The position numbers were made by a program, and so were the translations under genes. The notes under the pieces are model-generated. The model searched no databases. It had not been told where the DNA came from and was given only the letters and a program-made list of their open reading frames with translations. DNA of 64,000 nt from Gammaproteobacteria bacterium (GTDB taxonomy: Bacteria > Pseudomonadota > Gammaproteobacteria > Steroidobacterales > Rariloculaceae). The stretch is taken from assembly GCA_022826245.1 (NCBI GenBank), contig JAJDVG010000001.1, positions 1 to 64,000 of the forward strand, given 5' to 3'. Shown here piece after piece: positions 25,525-33,006 of the stretch; the stretch's first letter is position 1, and every line of letters begins with the position of its first letter.

Positions 25525-26241
25525 GTGAACGTGAAAACCGCAACGTTGACTGTGCCCATTGCGGCGCTGGTGCTCCTCACAGCACCGCCCGCGCCCGGCC
25601 AGGACTGGACGCTGGTCCGTGAGGACTCGCGGCGCGACATCGTCGTCTACGAGCGCGCGCGTCCTGACGGCTACCTCGAATTTCGCGGAGTGACCCACGT
25701 TGAAAGCCGGCTCAGCGCCTTCGTGGCCTTGCTCGACGATTTCGAGGCTGCCCCGGACTGGCTGTACCGTACGCGCGAAATCAGGCTGATCGAGCGGCTC
25801 AGCGACACCGAGAGTTACGTGCACTCGATCAATGCGATGCCCTGGCCGCTTCGGGACCGCGATATCGTGCTGCACACGCGCCGAGCGCAGGATCCGGAAA
25901 CTTACGTGCTGTCGACGCATGCCGTCGGCGTGCCGGACTACCTTCCGGTGGACGAAGACTACGTCAGGATGCCCGTGATCGAATCGTCGTGGACCTTCAC
26001 GCCGCTCGGCGACGGCCGCACGCAGATCGACTTTCGCGGCTTTGCCGACCCGGGCGGCGGCGTGTCCTCCGGCATGCTCGCCAGGTTTCAGGAGATGTTC
26101 ATCAGCCAGGCGCCCTACCGGAGTCTGCGCGAGCTGCGGGAGATCATCGGCGAAGCGAAGTACCAGTCCGCCGAGTTTGCCTTCATCGAGGAACCGCCCG
26201 CGGGCTTCAGCGCACCTGCCGACCAGGACTCCGATCGGTAG
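25525..26241 (+). CDS. START-domain lipid-binding-like protein, secreted
   Basis: A 238-residue protein with a signal peptide (hydrophobic VPIAALVLLTAPPAPGQ) and a START-like domain over the rest. The pattern WTLVREDSRRDIVVYERARP, then FVALLDDFEAAPDWLYRTRE, SINAMPWPLRDRDIVLH, and RTQIDFRGFADPGGGVSSGM is typical of bacterial START proteins. It would bind a hydrophobic ligand in the periplasm. The start is GTG 25525 or GTG 25531. It ends five bases before the deformylase gene and is probably co-transcribed with it, though no functional link is known. Confidence 0.85.
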   Translation: MNVKTATLTVPIAALVLLTAPPAPGQDWTLVREDSRRDIVVYERARPDGYLEFRGVTHVESRLSAFVALLDDFEAAPDWLYRTREIRLIERLSDTESYVHSINAMPWPLRDRDIVLHTRRAQDPETYVLSTHAVGVPDYLPVDEDYVRMPVIESSWTFTPLGDGRTQIDFRGFADPGGGVSSGMLARFQEMFISQAPYRSLRELREIIGEAKYQSAEFAFIEEPPAGFSAPADQDSDR

Positions 26242-26246
26242 CGGCG

Positions 26247-26804
26247 ATGGCGGTCAGGAAGGTCGTCCGCATGGGACACCCGGTGCTGCGCCAGGCGGCC
26301 CGCCCGCTCGAGCCGGATGAGATCGGCGGCGAACCGATGCGCCGGCTCCTCGCCGACATGATCGAAACGCTGCATGATTACGGCGGCATCGGGCTCGCCG
26401 CGCCGCAAGTCGGCGAATCCGTCCGGCTCGCGATCATCGAAATCCCCGGAGGGCCGACCCGCTACGGCGACATCCCCGAGATGCCGTTGACCGCATTCGT
26501 CAATCCCGACATCGAGGTCGTCGACCCCGAAACGCAGGGCTACTGGGAAGGCTGCCTGTCGGTGCCGGGACTGCGCGGCTTCGTCGAACGCCCGCAGCAC
26601 GTCAAGGTCCGCTACACGAACGAGCACGGCGCGCGCGGCGAACTCGAACTCACCGGTTTTCTCGCCACGGTCTTCCAGCACGAATTCGACCATCTCGACG
26701 GCAAGCTCTACGTCGACCGTCTCGCCGACCCGACACTACTAAGTTTCGAGGAAGAGTATCTACGCTATCTGGCCCCGAGGGAGGCACCTCACGTCGACCT
26801 TTGA
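26247..26804 (+). CDS. def: Peptide deformylase
   Basis: A 185-residue peptide deformylase that removes the formyl group from nascent proteins in the cytosol. All three motifs are intact: GIGLAAPQVG (about 49-58), EGCLSVPG with the metal-ligand Cys (about 92-99), and QHEFDHLDG with both His ligands (about 138-146). ATG 26247 follows the START gene stop by five bases. It is not next to fmt, unlike the usual def locus, so it may be a second copy; the main one could be elsewhere. Confidence 0.95.
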   Translation: MAVRKVVRMGHPVLRQAARPLEPDEIGGEPMRRLLADMIETLHDYGGIGLAAPQVGESVRLAIIEIPGGPTRYGDIPEMPLTAFVNPDIEVVDPETQGYWEGCLSVPGLRGFVERPQHVKVRYTNEHGARGELELTGFLATVFQHEFDHLDGKLYVDRLADPTLLSFEEEYLRYLAPREAPHVDL

Positions 26805-26856
26805 CAGGGCTGATGAGCGGTCAAGCCTGAACGCTCCCGGATTGCCGCAAACCCAA

Positions 26857-26965
26857 GGGGAGGTGCGCTACCGCTTGCTTGAGACCCTCGCGCGCAGGGA
26901 TGCGCGCGCGGAGCGTACAGGGACGTATTAACCGCGTGTCTCGAGCAAGCGGTAGCGCGCCTCCC
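26857..26965. repeat. Long palindromic repeat element, copy 2
   Basis: Arms at 26857-26885 (starting GGGGAGGTGCGCTACCGC) and 26937-26965 match at 27 of 29 positions. The centre is almost the same as in copy 1 (GAGCGTACAGGGACGTATT). Where the two copies differ in the arms (CGCTCGCT versus CGCTTGCT), both arms of each copy changed together, so pairing is kept. It follows the deformylase gene. Confidence 0.85.
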
Positions 26966-27125
26966 CGACAACGGAACTACTAACGCCGGCCCTCAAGCAA
27001 GCGGTCGTCCGCCTCCCCGACACAATTGCGACGACCCCCAGCCCTCAAGCAAGCGGTACTGCGCCTGCCCGACAAGAGAACCACGTCCGCAATCCTCAAG
27101 CAAGCGGTGGCGCACCTCCCCCACA
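26941..27125. repeat. 52-bp-period array of half-elements, four copies
   Basis: The right-arm sequence of the palindromic element, TCAAGCAAGCGGT then a variable 4-5 bases and GCCTCCCCGACA, starts at 26941, 26993, 27045 and 27096. The period is 52, 52 and 51 bases. The conserved part is about 30 bases and the segments between are about 22 bases and unrelated. The first copy is the right arm of element copy 2. The array stops eight bases before the lyase-like gene's stop codon. It is too short and too degenerate for a CRISPR array, and no cas gene is present. Confidence 0.8.
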
Positions 27126-27132
27126 AAAGAAC

Positions 27133-28386
27133 TCAGTAACCCCAGTCGCTCTCATGATCGATGAGCACGAGACCCACCGTATTCGTACTGCTCTGATGGA
27201 TCACGAGGTCGCCCTCGTGAGTCGCCCGCATGTGGCGGATGATGCCGATGCCCGACGGAATGGACCAGCTCTGGAACTGCTCGGTCTCGGGATCGAAGCG
27301 CACGAGCGCATCTGGCCGCTGATCGGACTCGTTGAACCAGATGATGTCGTCGATGATCTCGATCGCGTACGGATGCGAACTCTCACCGCTCGGCGTCAAC
27401 CACTCTGTGGTCTCGCCCGTCTCGGGATCGAGCCGGCCGAGGTAACCGCGTCCGGAATCGACGTACCAGATCGTGTCGTTGCTGTCGATCGCGAGCCGCC
27501 TGATGTAGGTCTCGCCGTTGTGCGACTCCGGATCGGGGTCCGGCGTCGCGAACTCCACGATCTCCCAGGAATCCGGGTCGATCCGGCCGATCTTGGGCGC
27601 GCCCCGGTAGGCGACCCAGAGCATGCCGTCGGAATCCTCCTTGAGGCCGTATGGCCGCGCGCGCACCGTGGGCATTTCGGTCAGCCGGATGTCGCCGGTA
27701 TCGGGCACGAGCCGGCCGAGCATATTGCTGTGCTGGATCGTGAACCAGATGTCGCCGTTGTTCGTGACGACCGGCGTGTGCGGGTCGCGGGCGGCGGGGT
27801 CCGGCAACGGATACTCGGTGATCTCGCCCGTTTCCGGGTTGAGCATGCCCATCGTGCCGTTGCCGTTGCCCGTGTACCAGATGTTGCCGTCGGCATCGTC
27901 GATGATGCTGTGCGGGCGCGCATCGGGAGCGAGCGTCCACTCGGTCATCTCGCCCGTCTCGGGGTTGAGCCGGCCGATGATGCTGCCGTACATGCCGGCC
28001 CACCAGATCATGCCGTCGGGCGTCATGAGCGGGTCGCGGGGGCGCTGGCCGAGCGTCGGGACGTCCCACTCGAGAAACGTGATGTTCGTGTCGCCCGATA
28101 CGAGCGTCGGTCGGCGGTCGTATTTCTCCGGGAAGTTGGCGGCGAGGTACTGCGTGATGTCGCCGGCGAGCGGCTCTTCGAGGTCGATCATCTTGGTGAT
28201 CAGGTGGCGCCAGCGCTCGTGCGTGTACCCGGTCGAAGTCGTGATCAGGCTGGTGTCGTGACAGGCGACGCAGGCGGCTTCGACGAGATCCCTGCCCTGC
28301 CCTTCGGGAAGCGCGTCCTGCGCGTTGACGGGCAGGCTGAGACAAAGTATGGCGGCGGTCGGCAGATGGCGAAACAACTGGTACAT
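27133..28386 (-). CDS. Virginiamycin B lyase-like propeller with N-terminal haem motif
   Basis: A 417-residue secreted protein. After a signal peptide (ending VNAQ near residue 23) comes a single c-type haem motif CVACH (about 39-43) and a small helical domain. A beta-propeller of the Vgb (streptogramin lyase) superfamily follows, with repeated NPETGEMTEW, NPETGEITEY and DPETGETTEW blades and DGMIWW/DGNIWYT strands. Active Vgb needs a particular His/Glu set that I cannot confirm here, so antibiotic inactivation should not be assumed. The haem plus propeller suggests a redox or sensing role, perhaps linked to the nearby PQQ enzymes. It is divergent from the Pot-type importer. Confidence 0.82.
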   Translation of the reverse strand: MYQLFRHLPTAAILCLSLPVNAQDALPEGQGRDLVEAACVACHDTSLITTSTGYTHERWRHLITKMIDLEEPLAGDITQYLAANFPEKYDRRPTLVSGDTNITFLEWDVPTLGQRPRDPLMTPDGMIWWAGMYGSIIGRLNPETGEMTEWTLAPDARPHSIIDDADGNIWYTGNGNGTMGMLNPETGEITEYPLPDPAARDPHTPVVTNNGDIWFTIQHSNMLGRLVPDTGDIRLTEMPTVRARPYGLKEDSDGMLWVAYRGAPKIGRIDPDSWEIVEFATPDPDPESHNGETYIRRLAIDSNDTIWYVDSGRGYLGRLDPETGETTEWLTPSGESSHPYAIEIIDDIIWFNESDQRPDALVRFDPETEQFQSWSIPSGIGIIRHMRATHEGDLVIHQSSTNTVGLVLIDHESDWGY

Positions 28387-28578
28387 GAACTTCTCCCCCG
28401 GATCGATACGGACAAGGCTGTGGAGCGTGAACGCTGCTGTGGATCGTGGGCGCTATTGTATACTCCCGCAGCCTGAATAGCCGTTGCAAGACCTCGCCCG
28501 CCGCCGGCCGGGACCCGGCTACTGCCGGAATCAGGATTCGCCAGCCCGCACCGCCGGGTGCATGCCACGGAGGGTCGA

Positions 28579-29769
28579 TTGAAATCCGCTGCTGACGCTT
28601 TTGTCGAGTTCGCCCAGGTCGGCAAGAGCTACGACGGGCACACGCTTGCCGTGGAGGATTTCAATCTGCGCATTCCTCAGGGCGAATTCGTGACCCTGCT
28701 CGGCCCGTCGGGATGCGGCAAGACGACCTGTCTCAAGATGCTGGCCGGTTTCGAACACCCGACGGCCGGTGAGATCTTCCTCAAGGGCCAGCCCGTCGGG
28801 CAGATCAGGGCGCACAAGCGCAACATCGGCGTGGTTTTCCAGCAGTACGCGCTGTTTCCCCACATGACCGTCGCCGAAAACCTCGCATTTCCGTTGCAGG
28901 CGCGGCGCGTTCCGGCGCAGCAGGTCGCAGCGAGCGTGGCACGCGCGCTCGACATGGTTCAGCTCAGCGACTTTGCCGACCGCCTGCCCGGGCAGATGTC
29001 CGGCGGCCAGCAACAGCGCGCGGCGATCGCCAGAGCCCTGGTGTTCGAGCCCGACATCGTCCTGATGGACGAACCGCTCGGCGCCCTCGACCGGCGCCTG
29101 CGCGAGGAGATGCAGTACGAGATACGCCGTCTGCAGCAGCGGCTCGGTGTCACCATGCTTTACGTGACCCACGACCAGGGCGAGGCGATGGCGATGTCCG
29201 ACCGCGTCGCCGTGATGAGCGAAGGCCGGATCCAGCAAATCGCCTCGCCCGAAGTGCTCTACGAAGAACCCGAGCGCGTCTTCGTCGCCACCTTCATCGG
29301 CGAGAACAACCTGCTCGACGGCCGCGTCGTCGAGTGGGATGCCGCAAGCTGCCGGGTCGATGTCGGCGACGGCGCGGGCGAGCCGGCCATCGTTCAGGCT
29401 TTCCCGGTCGCGGTCGACGGCGCCGGCCAGCCGACAAAACTTGCCATCCGGCCGGAGCGCGTCGCGCTCAACCCGCCCACGGGCAGCTATTCCAACGTCT
29501 TCGATGCGAAGGTGCTCGACATGATCTTCATGGGAGACCATCTGCGCCTGCACACCGAAGTGCTGGGCCGCGCGCCGTTCATAGTGAAAATCCCGAACAT
29601 CGTCGGTCACGGGGCCGTGCTCCCGGGAGATACCGTGCAACTGGGCTGGCTCGTGACCGACTGCAGGGCGCTGGACGCCACGGGGTCCGCAAGCGCGTAC
29701 AGCGCGGCGCCGGAGCAGGATCGGGTACCCATCGCAACGTCGACCGAAACGGCGCCTGCGCGCGGCTGA
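28579..29769 (+). CDS. Polyamine-type ABC importer ATPase (PotA-like)
   Basis: A 396-residue ATPase of the spermidine/putrescine importer group. Walker A LLGPSGCGKTTCLK, Q-loop FQQYALFP, signature MSGGQQQRAAIARAL, Walker B DIVLMDEPLGALD and switch VTHDQ are intact. The C-terminal 120 residues form the TOBE_2 substrate-regulation domain. TTG 28579 is chosen since GGAGGG precedes it by five bases; an in-frame GTG at 28558 is the alternative. It is the first gene of a four-gene operon. Confidence 0.92.
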   Translation: MKSAADAFVEFAQVGKSYDGHTLAVEDFNLRIPQGEFVTLLGPSGCGKTTCLKMLAGFEHPTAGEIFLKGQPVGQIRAHKRNIGVVFQQYALFPHMTVAENLAFPLQARRVPAQQVAASVARALDMVQLSDFADRLPGQMSGGQQQRAAIARALVFEPDIVLMDEPLGALDRRLREEMQYEIRRLQQRLGVTMLYVTHDQGEAMAMSDRVAVMSEGRIQQIASPEVLYEEPERVFVATFIGENNLLDGRVVEWDAASCRVDVGDGAGEPAIVQAFPVAVDGAGQPTKLAIRPERVALNPPTGSYSNVFDAKVLDMIFMGDHLRLHTEVLGRAPFIVKIPNIVGHGAVLPGDTVQLGWLVTDCRALDATGSASAYSAAPEQDRVPIATSTETAPARG

Positions 29770-29798
29770 CCGGGAATCCATTCCAAGGAGAGATTGGC

Positions 29799-30908
29799 AT
29801 GAAATCACCGAACCGTATCGCCCTCGCGGCGGCAACGTTGCTGACCGCGATCTGGCTCTCGCCTTCGGCGCACACGCAGGAAGCACAGTCGATCACGGTC
29901 GTGTCCTGGGGCGGCTCCTATGCCCGCGCTTCGGTACGGGCCTACCACGAACGCTTCGAGGCCGAAACGGGTATCCGCATCGACCTGGAGGAGTACAGCG
30001 GCGGCCTCGCGCAGATTCGCGCGCAGGTGGAAACCGGCAACGTGTCCTGGGACGTGATCGACATCGAGGCCGGCGATCTCCTGCTCGGCTGCGACGAGGG
30101 CTTGCTCGAGGAAGTCGACCTCGCGACCCTTCCCCCGGCTCCGGATGGAACGCCGGCAGAAGAGGACTTCGACGAGACCTACGCGCTCGACTGCGGCGTC
30201 CAGGGGCTGACCTATTCGACCGTCGTCGCCTACAACCGCGAACGGCTGACCGGACCGGCGCCGACGACCATTGCGGATTTCTTCGATCTAGAGCGTTTTC
30301 CGGGCCGCCGCGGCCTGCGCCGCTCGCCGCTCGTCAACCTCGAGTTCGCGCTCGTCGCCGACGGAGTGCCCGTGGAAAGCGTTTACGACGTACTGTCGGA
30401 ACCGGGCGGCGTCGACCGCGCCTTCGCGAAGCTCGATACCATCAGGGATGTGGCGGTGTGGTGGGAGACCGGCGCCCAGCCTCCGCAGATGCTCGCCGAC
30501 GGCGAGGTGCTCATGAGCACGGCATTCAACGGCCGAATTTTCAATGCCCAGGCACTCGAGAACCAGCCGCTCGAGATTCTCTGGGACGGCCAGGTGCTGG
30601 CCGCGGGCTACCAGGCCATCGTCGCCGGCACGTCGCGACTCGAAGCCGCCCGGCGTTTCGTGGAATTCGCCACCTCGACCCAATCGCTCGCCAACATCAC
30701 CCATTACATTTCATACGCGCCCTTGCGCCGCTCGTCCCAGGCGCTCGTCGACACGCATCTGGATACGGGAATCGAGATGGCGCCGCACCTTCCCGACTGG
30801 CCGGCCAACGCCGCCAACGCCGTCATCGAGGATGCGGAATGGTGGGCGGACAATCTCGACGACATGAACGAGCGTTTCGCAGCGTGGCTCGTGACCGGAG
30901 GCCGCTGA
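29799..30908 (+). CDS. Polyamine-type ABC importer substrate-binding protein
   Basis: A 369-residue periplasmic binding protein (COG0687-like). The signal peptide (1 to about 28, ending AHTQ) is followed by SITVVSWGGSYARASVRAY, typical of the PotD/PotF group, and NVSWDVIDIEAGDLLLGCDE. ATG 29799 has AAGGAGA seven bases upstream. The ligand could be a polyamine, an opine or another organic cation; the residues that decide are not recognisable by eye. Second gene of the importer operon. Confidence 0.88.
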   Translation: MKSPNRIALAAATLLTAIWLSPSAHTQEAQSITVVSWGGSYARASVRAYHERFEAETGIRIDLEEYSGGLAQIRAQVETGNVSWDVIDIEAGDLLLGCDEGLLEEVDLATLPPAPDGTPAEEDFDETYALDCGVQGLTYSTVVAYNRERLTGPAPTTIADFFDLERFPGRRGLRRSPLVNLEFALVADGVPVESVYDVLSEPGGVDRAFAKLDTIRDVAVWWETGAQPPQMLADGEVLMSTAFNGRIFNAQALENQPLEILWDGQVLAAGYQAIVAGTSRLEAARRFVEFATSTQSLANITHYISYAPLRRSSQALVDTHLDTGIEMAPHLPDWPANAANAVIEDAEWWADNLDDMNERFAAWLVTGGR

Positions 30909-30949
30909 AACTTCCGGCGGGCTGACTCGCCCACGGAACGAGACACACG

Positions 30950-32164
30950 ATGGCGGCAGGCAAGGCAAGCGTTTCCCGCCCGAGGACGCGCGTCAATGCG
31001 TTGATGCTGACGCTGCCGCTCGTCGCATTCATCGCCGTCACGTTCGTGGCGCCGCTGATCAGCATGATGGCGCGCGGCGTCTACGATCCCACGGTCGCCG
31101 ACATCATGCCGGAGACGGTCGCTGCATTGCAGTCCTGGAACCGGCAGGGACTGCCGCCGGAAGAGGTCTACGCCGCGGCGGCGCGGGAACTGACGCTCGC
31201 GCGGGAGCAGCGCACCATCGGCCGGCTCGCCACGCGGCTCAACCGGCAGGCGGCAGGCACGCGCAGCGTCATCACCCGCACCGGGCGCGCGCTGAATCGG
31301 GGCGCTGAACCGCCGTGGTCGGAGTCGCTGCCGGAGATTCACGAAGCCTGGGGAGAGCCGGGGGTCTGGGAAACGCTGCTGCTGACGGGCGACCGGTTTA
31401 CCGCCGACTACTACCTCAATGCGGTCGATCTGCAACGCACCGTCGACGGCGACATCGTGCGGCAACCGGAAACGCGCCGTGTTTACGTCGACCTCTTCAT
31501 CCGCACGATCGGCGTGAGCCTGAGTGTGACGCTGCTGTGTCTGGCGATCGGCTATCCCCTGGCGGGATTCATCGCCCACGCCCCGCCCCGGCGCGCCAGG
31601 CTGTTGCTCACGCTCGTGCTGCTGCCCTTCTGGACCTCGCTGCTCGTACGCACGACATCCTGGATCGTGCTGCTGCAGCAACAGGGCGTCATCAACGACA
31701 TTCTCGTCTGGGCGGGGCTCGTTCCGGACGCGGAGCGCCTCACGCTCGTCTACAACATGACCGGCACGCTCGTGGCCATGACCCATGTGCTGCTGCCGTT
31801 CATGGTGCTGCCGCTCTATTCGGTGATGAGCGGAATCCCCGGCGTGCAGATGCAGGCCGCGGCATCGCTCGGGGCCACGTGGCCCAGGGCGTTTCTGCGC
31901 GTCTACCTGCCGCAGTCGATGCCCGGCGTCGGCGCGGGCTGCCTGCTAGTGTTCATCCTCGCGATCGGTTACTACATCACGCCGGCGCTCGTGGGCGGGC
32001 AGAGCGGGCAGCTCATCTCGAACCTGATCGCCTATCACATCCAGACATCGCTGAACTGGGGGCTCGGCGCCGCGCTCGGCACGATCCTGTTCGCCGCGGT
32101 TGTGCTGTTGTTCGTGTTCTACGACCGCGTGCTCGGCCTCGACCGCATGAAGCTCGGCGCATGA
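30950..32164 (+). CDS. Polyamine-type ABC importer permease 1 (PotB-like)
   Basis: A 404-residue permease. The N-terminal helix (LMLTLPLVAFIAVTFVAPLI) is followed by an unusually long extracytoplasmic segment (about 40-175), which makes it over 100 residues longer than PotB. Five or so helices follow, including the EAA-loop equivalent MQAAASLGATWPRAFLRVYLP. The stop overlaps the next permease's ATG in ATGA. The long insertion resembles PotB-like permeases found with other SBP families, so the substrate may not be a classical polyamine. Confidence 0.88.
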   Translation: MAAGKASVSRPRTRVNALMLTLPLVAFIAVTFVAPLISMMARGVYDPTVADIMPETVAALQSWNRQGLPPEEVYAAAARELTLAREQRTIGRLATRLNRQAAGTRSVITRTGRALNRGAEPPWSESLPEIHEAWGEPGVWETLLLTGDRFTADYYLNAVDLQRTVDGDIVRQPETRRVYVDLFIRTIGVSLSVTLLCLAIGYPLAGFIAHAPPRRARLLLTLVLLPFWTSLLVRTTSWIVLLQQQGVINDILVWAGLVPDAERLTLVYNMTGTLVAMTHVLLPFMVLPLYSVMSGIPGVQMQAAASLGATWPRAFLRVYLPQSMPGVGAGCLLVFILAIGYYITPALVGGQSGQLISNLIAYHIQTSLNWGLGAALGTILFAAVVLLFVFYDRVLGLDRMKLGA

Positions 32165-33006
32165 ACGCGAAGGGTCAATCCGGCCGCGGTCCGGGACAAT
32201 GGGCGCTTGCGATCTTCTGCACCCTGGCGCTGCTGTTCCTGATCGCGCCGATCCTCGTGGTCATACCGCTGTCGTTCAACGCCGAGCCCTATTTCACGTT
32301 CACGGCGGGCATGCTCACGCTCGACCCGGACGCATACTCACTGCGCTGGTACGAGCAGGTCTTGCTCAGCGACGAATGGCGGCGCGCGGCATTCAATTCG
32401 CTCGTGATCGGGCTGTCGGCGACGGCGCTTGCGACGACGCTCGGCACGCTCGCCGCGGTCGGCCTGTCGAGCCCGGCCATGCCCTGGCGCAGGGCGATCA
32501 CGGCCTTGCTGATCTCACCGATGATCGTCCCTATCATCATCGCCGCCGCGGGCATGTTCTTTTTCTATTCCTCGGTGAACCTGACCCAGACCTACACCGG
32601 CCTCATCCTGTCGCACGCGGCGCTCGGGGCGCCCTTTGTCGTGATCACGGTGACCGCGGCGATGGCGGGGTTCAATCGCGAGCTGCTGCAGGCGGCGGCG
32701 AGCCTCGGCGCGGGGCCGCTGCGCGGCTTTTTCAAGGTGCAACTGCCGCTGATCTCGCCCGGTGTGATCTCGGGCGCGCTGTTCGCGTTCGCAGCCTCCC
32801 TTGACGAGGTCGTGGTGGTGCTCTTCATGGGCGGCATCGAGCAGCGCACGATCCCGCGGCAGATGTGGTCCGGCATCCGCGAGGAAATCAGCCCCGCCAT
32901 CCTGTCCGCTGCGACTTTCCTGATCGTGATCGCGGTTCTGCTGCTCGTGACGATCGAACTGTTGCGGGCGCGCTCGGCGAAGCGCAGCGGAGGTTCGGGC
33001 AGCTAA
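32161..33006 (+). CDS. Polyamine-type ABC importer permease 2 (PotC-like)
   Basis: A 281-residue PotC-like permease with about six helices and the EAA-like motif LLQAAASLGAGPLRGFFKVQLP near residue 178. ATG 32161 overlaps the stop of permease 1, so the two are coupled. It ends the importer operon and overlaps the convergent receptor gene by four bases. Confidence 0.91.
   Translation: MNAKGQSGRGPGQWALAIFCTLALLFLIAPILVVIPLSFNAEPYFTFTAGMLTLDPDAYSLRWYEQVLLSDEWRRAAFNSLVIGLSATALATTLGTLAAVGLSSPAMPWRRAITALLISPMIVPIIIAAAGMFFFYSSVNLTQTYTGLILSHAALGAPFVVITVTAAMAGFNRELLQAAASLGAGPLRGFFKVQLPLISPGVISGALFAFAASLDEVVVVLFMGGIEQRTIPRQMWSGIREEISPAILSAATFLIVIAVLLLVTIELLRARSAKRSGGSGS

Noticed and set aside
25329-25640. 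Minus-strand frame of 103 codons across palindromic repeat copy 1
   Set aside because: It reads through the hairpin element and the START gene's opposite strand; a recurrent artefact of the repeat, not a gene.
26936-27125. Possible CRISPR array
   Set aside because: Repeat units are degenerate arms of a nearby palindrome, only four copies, and no cas gene is present.
27133-28386. Calling the propeller protein a streptogramin-resistance lyase
   Set aside because: The haem domain and the redox setting argue against it, and the catalytic residues cannot be confirmed by eye.
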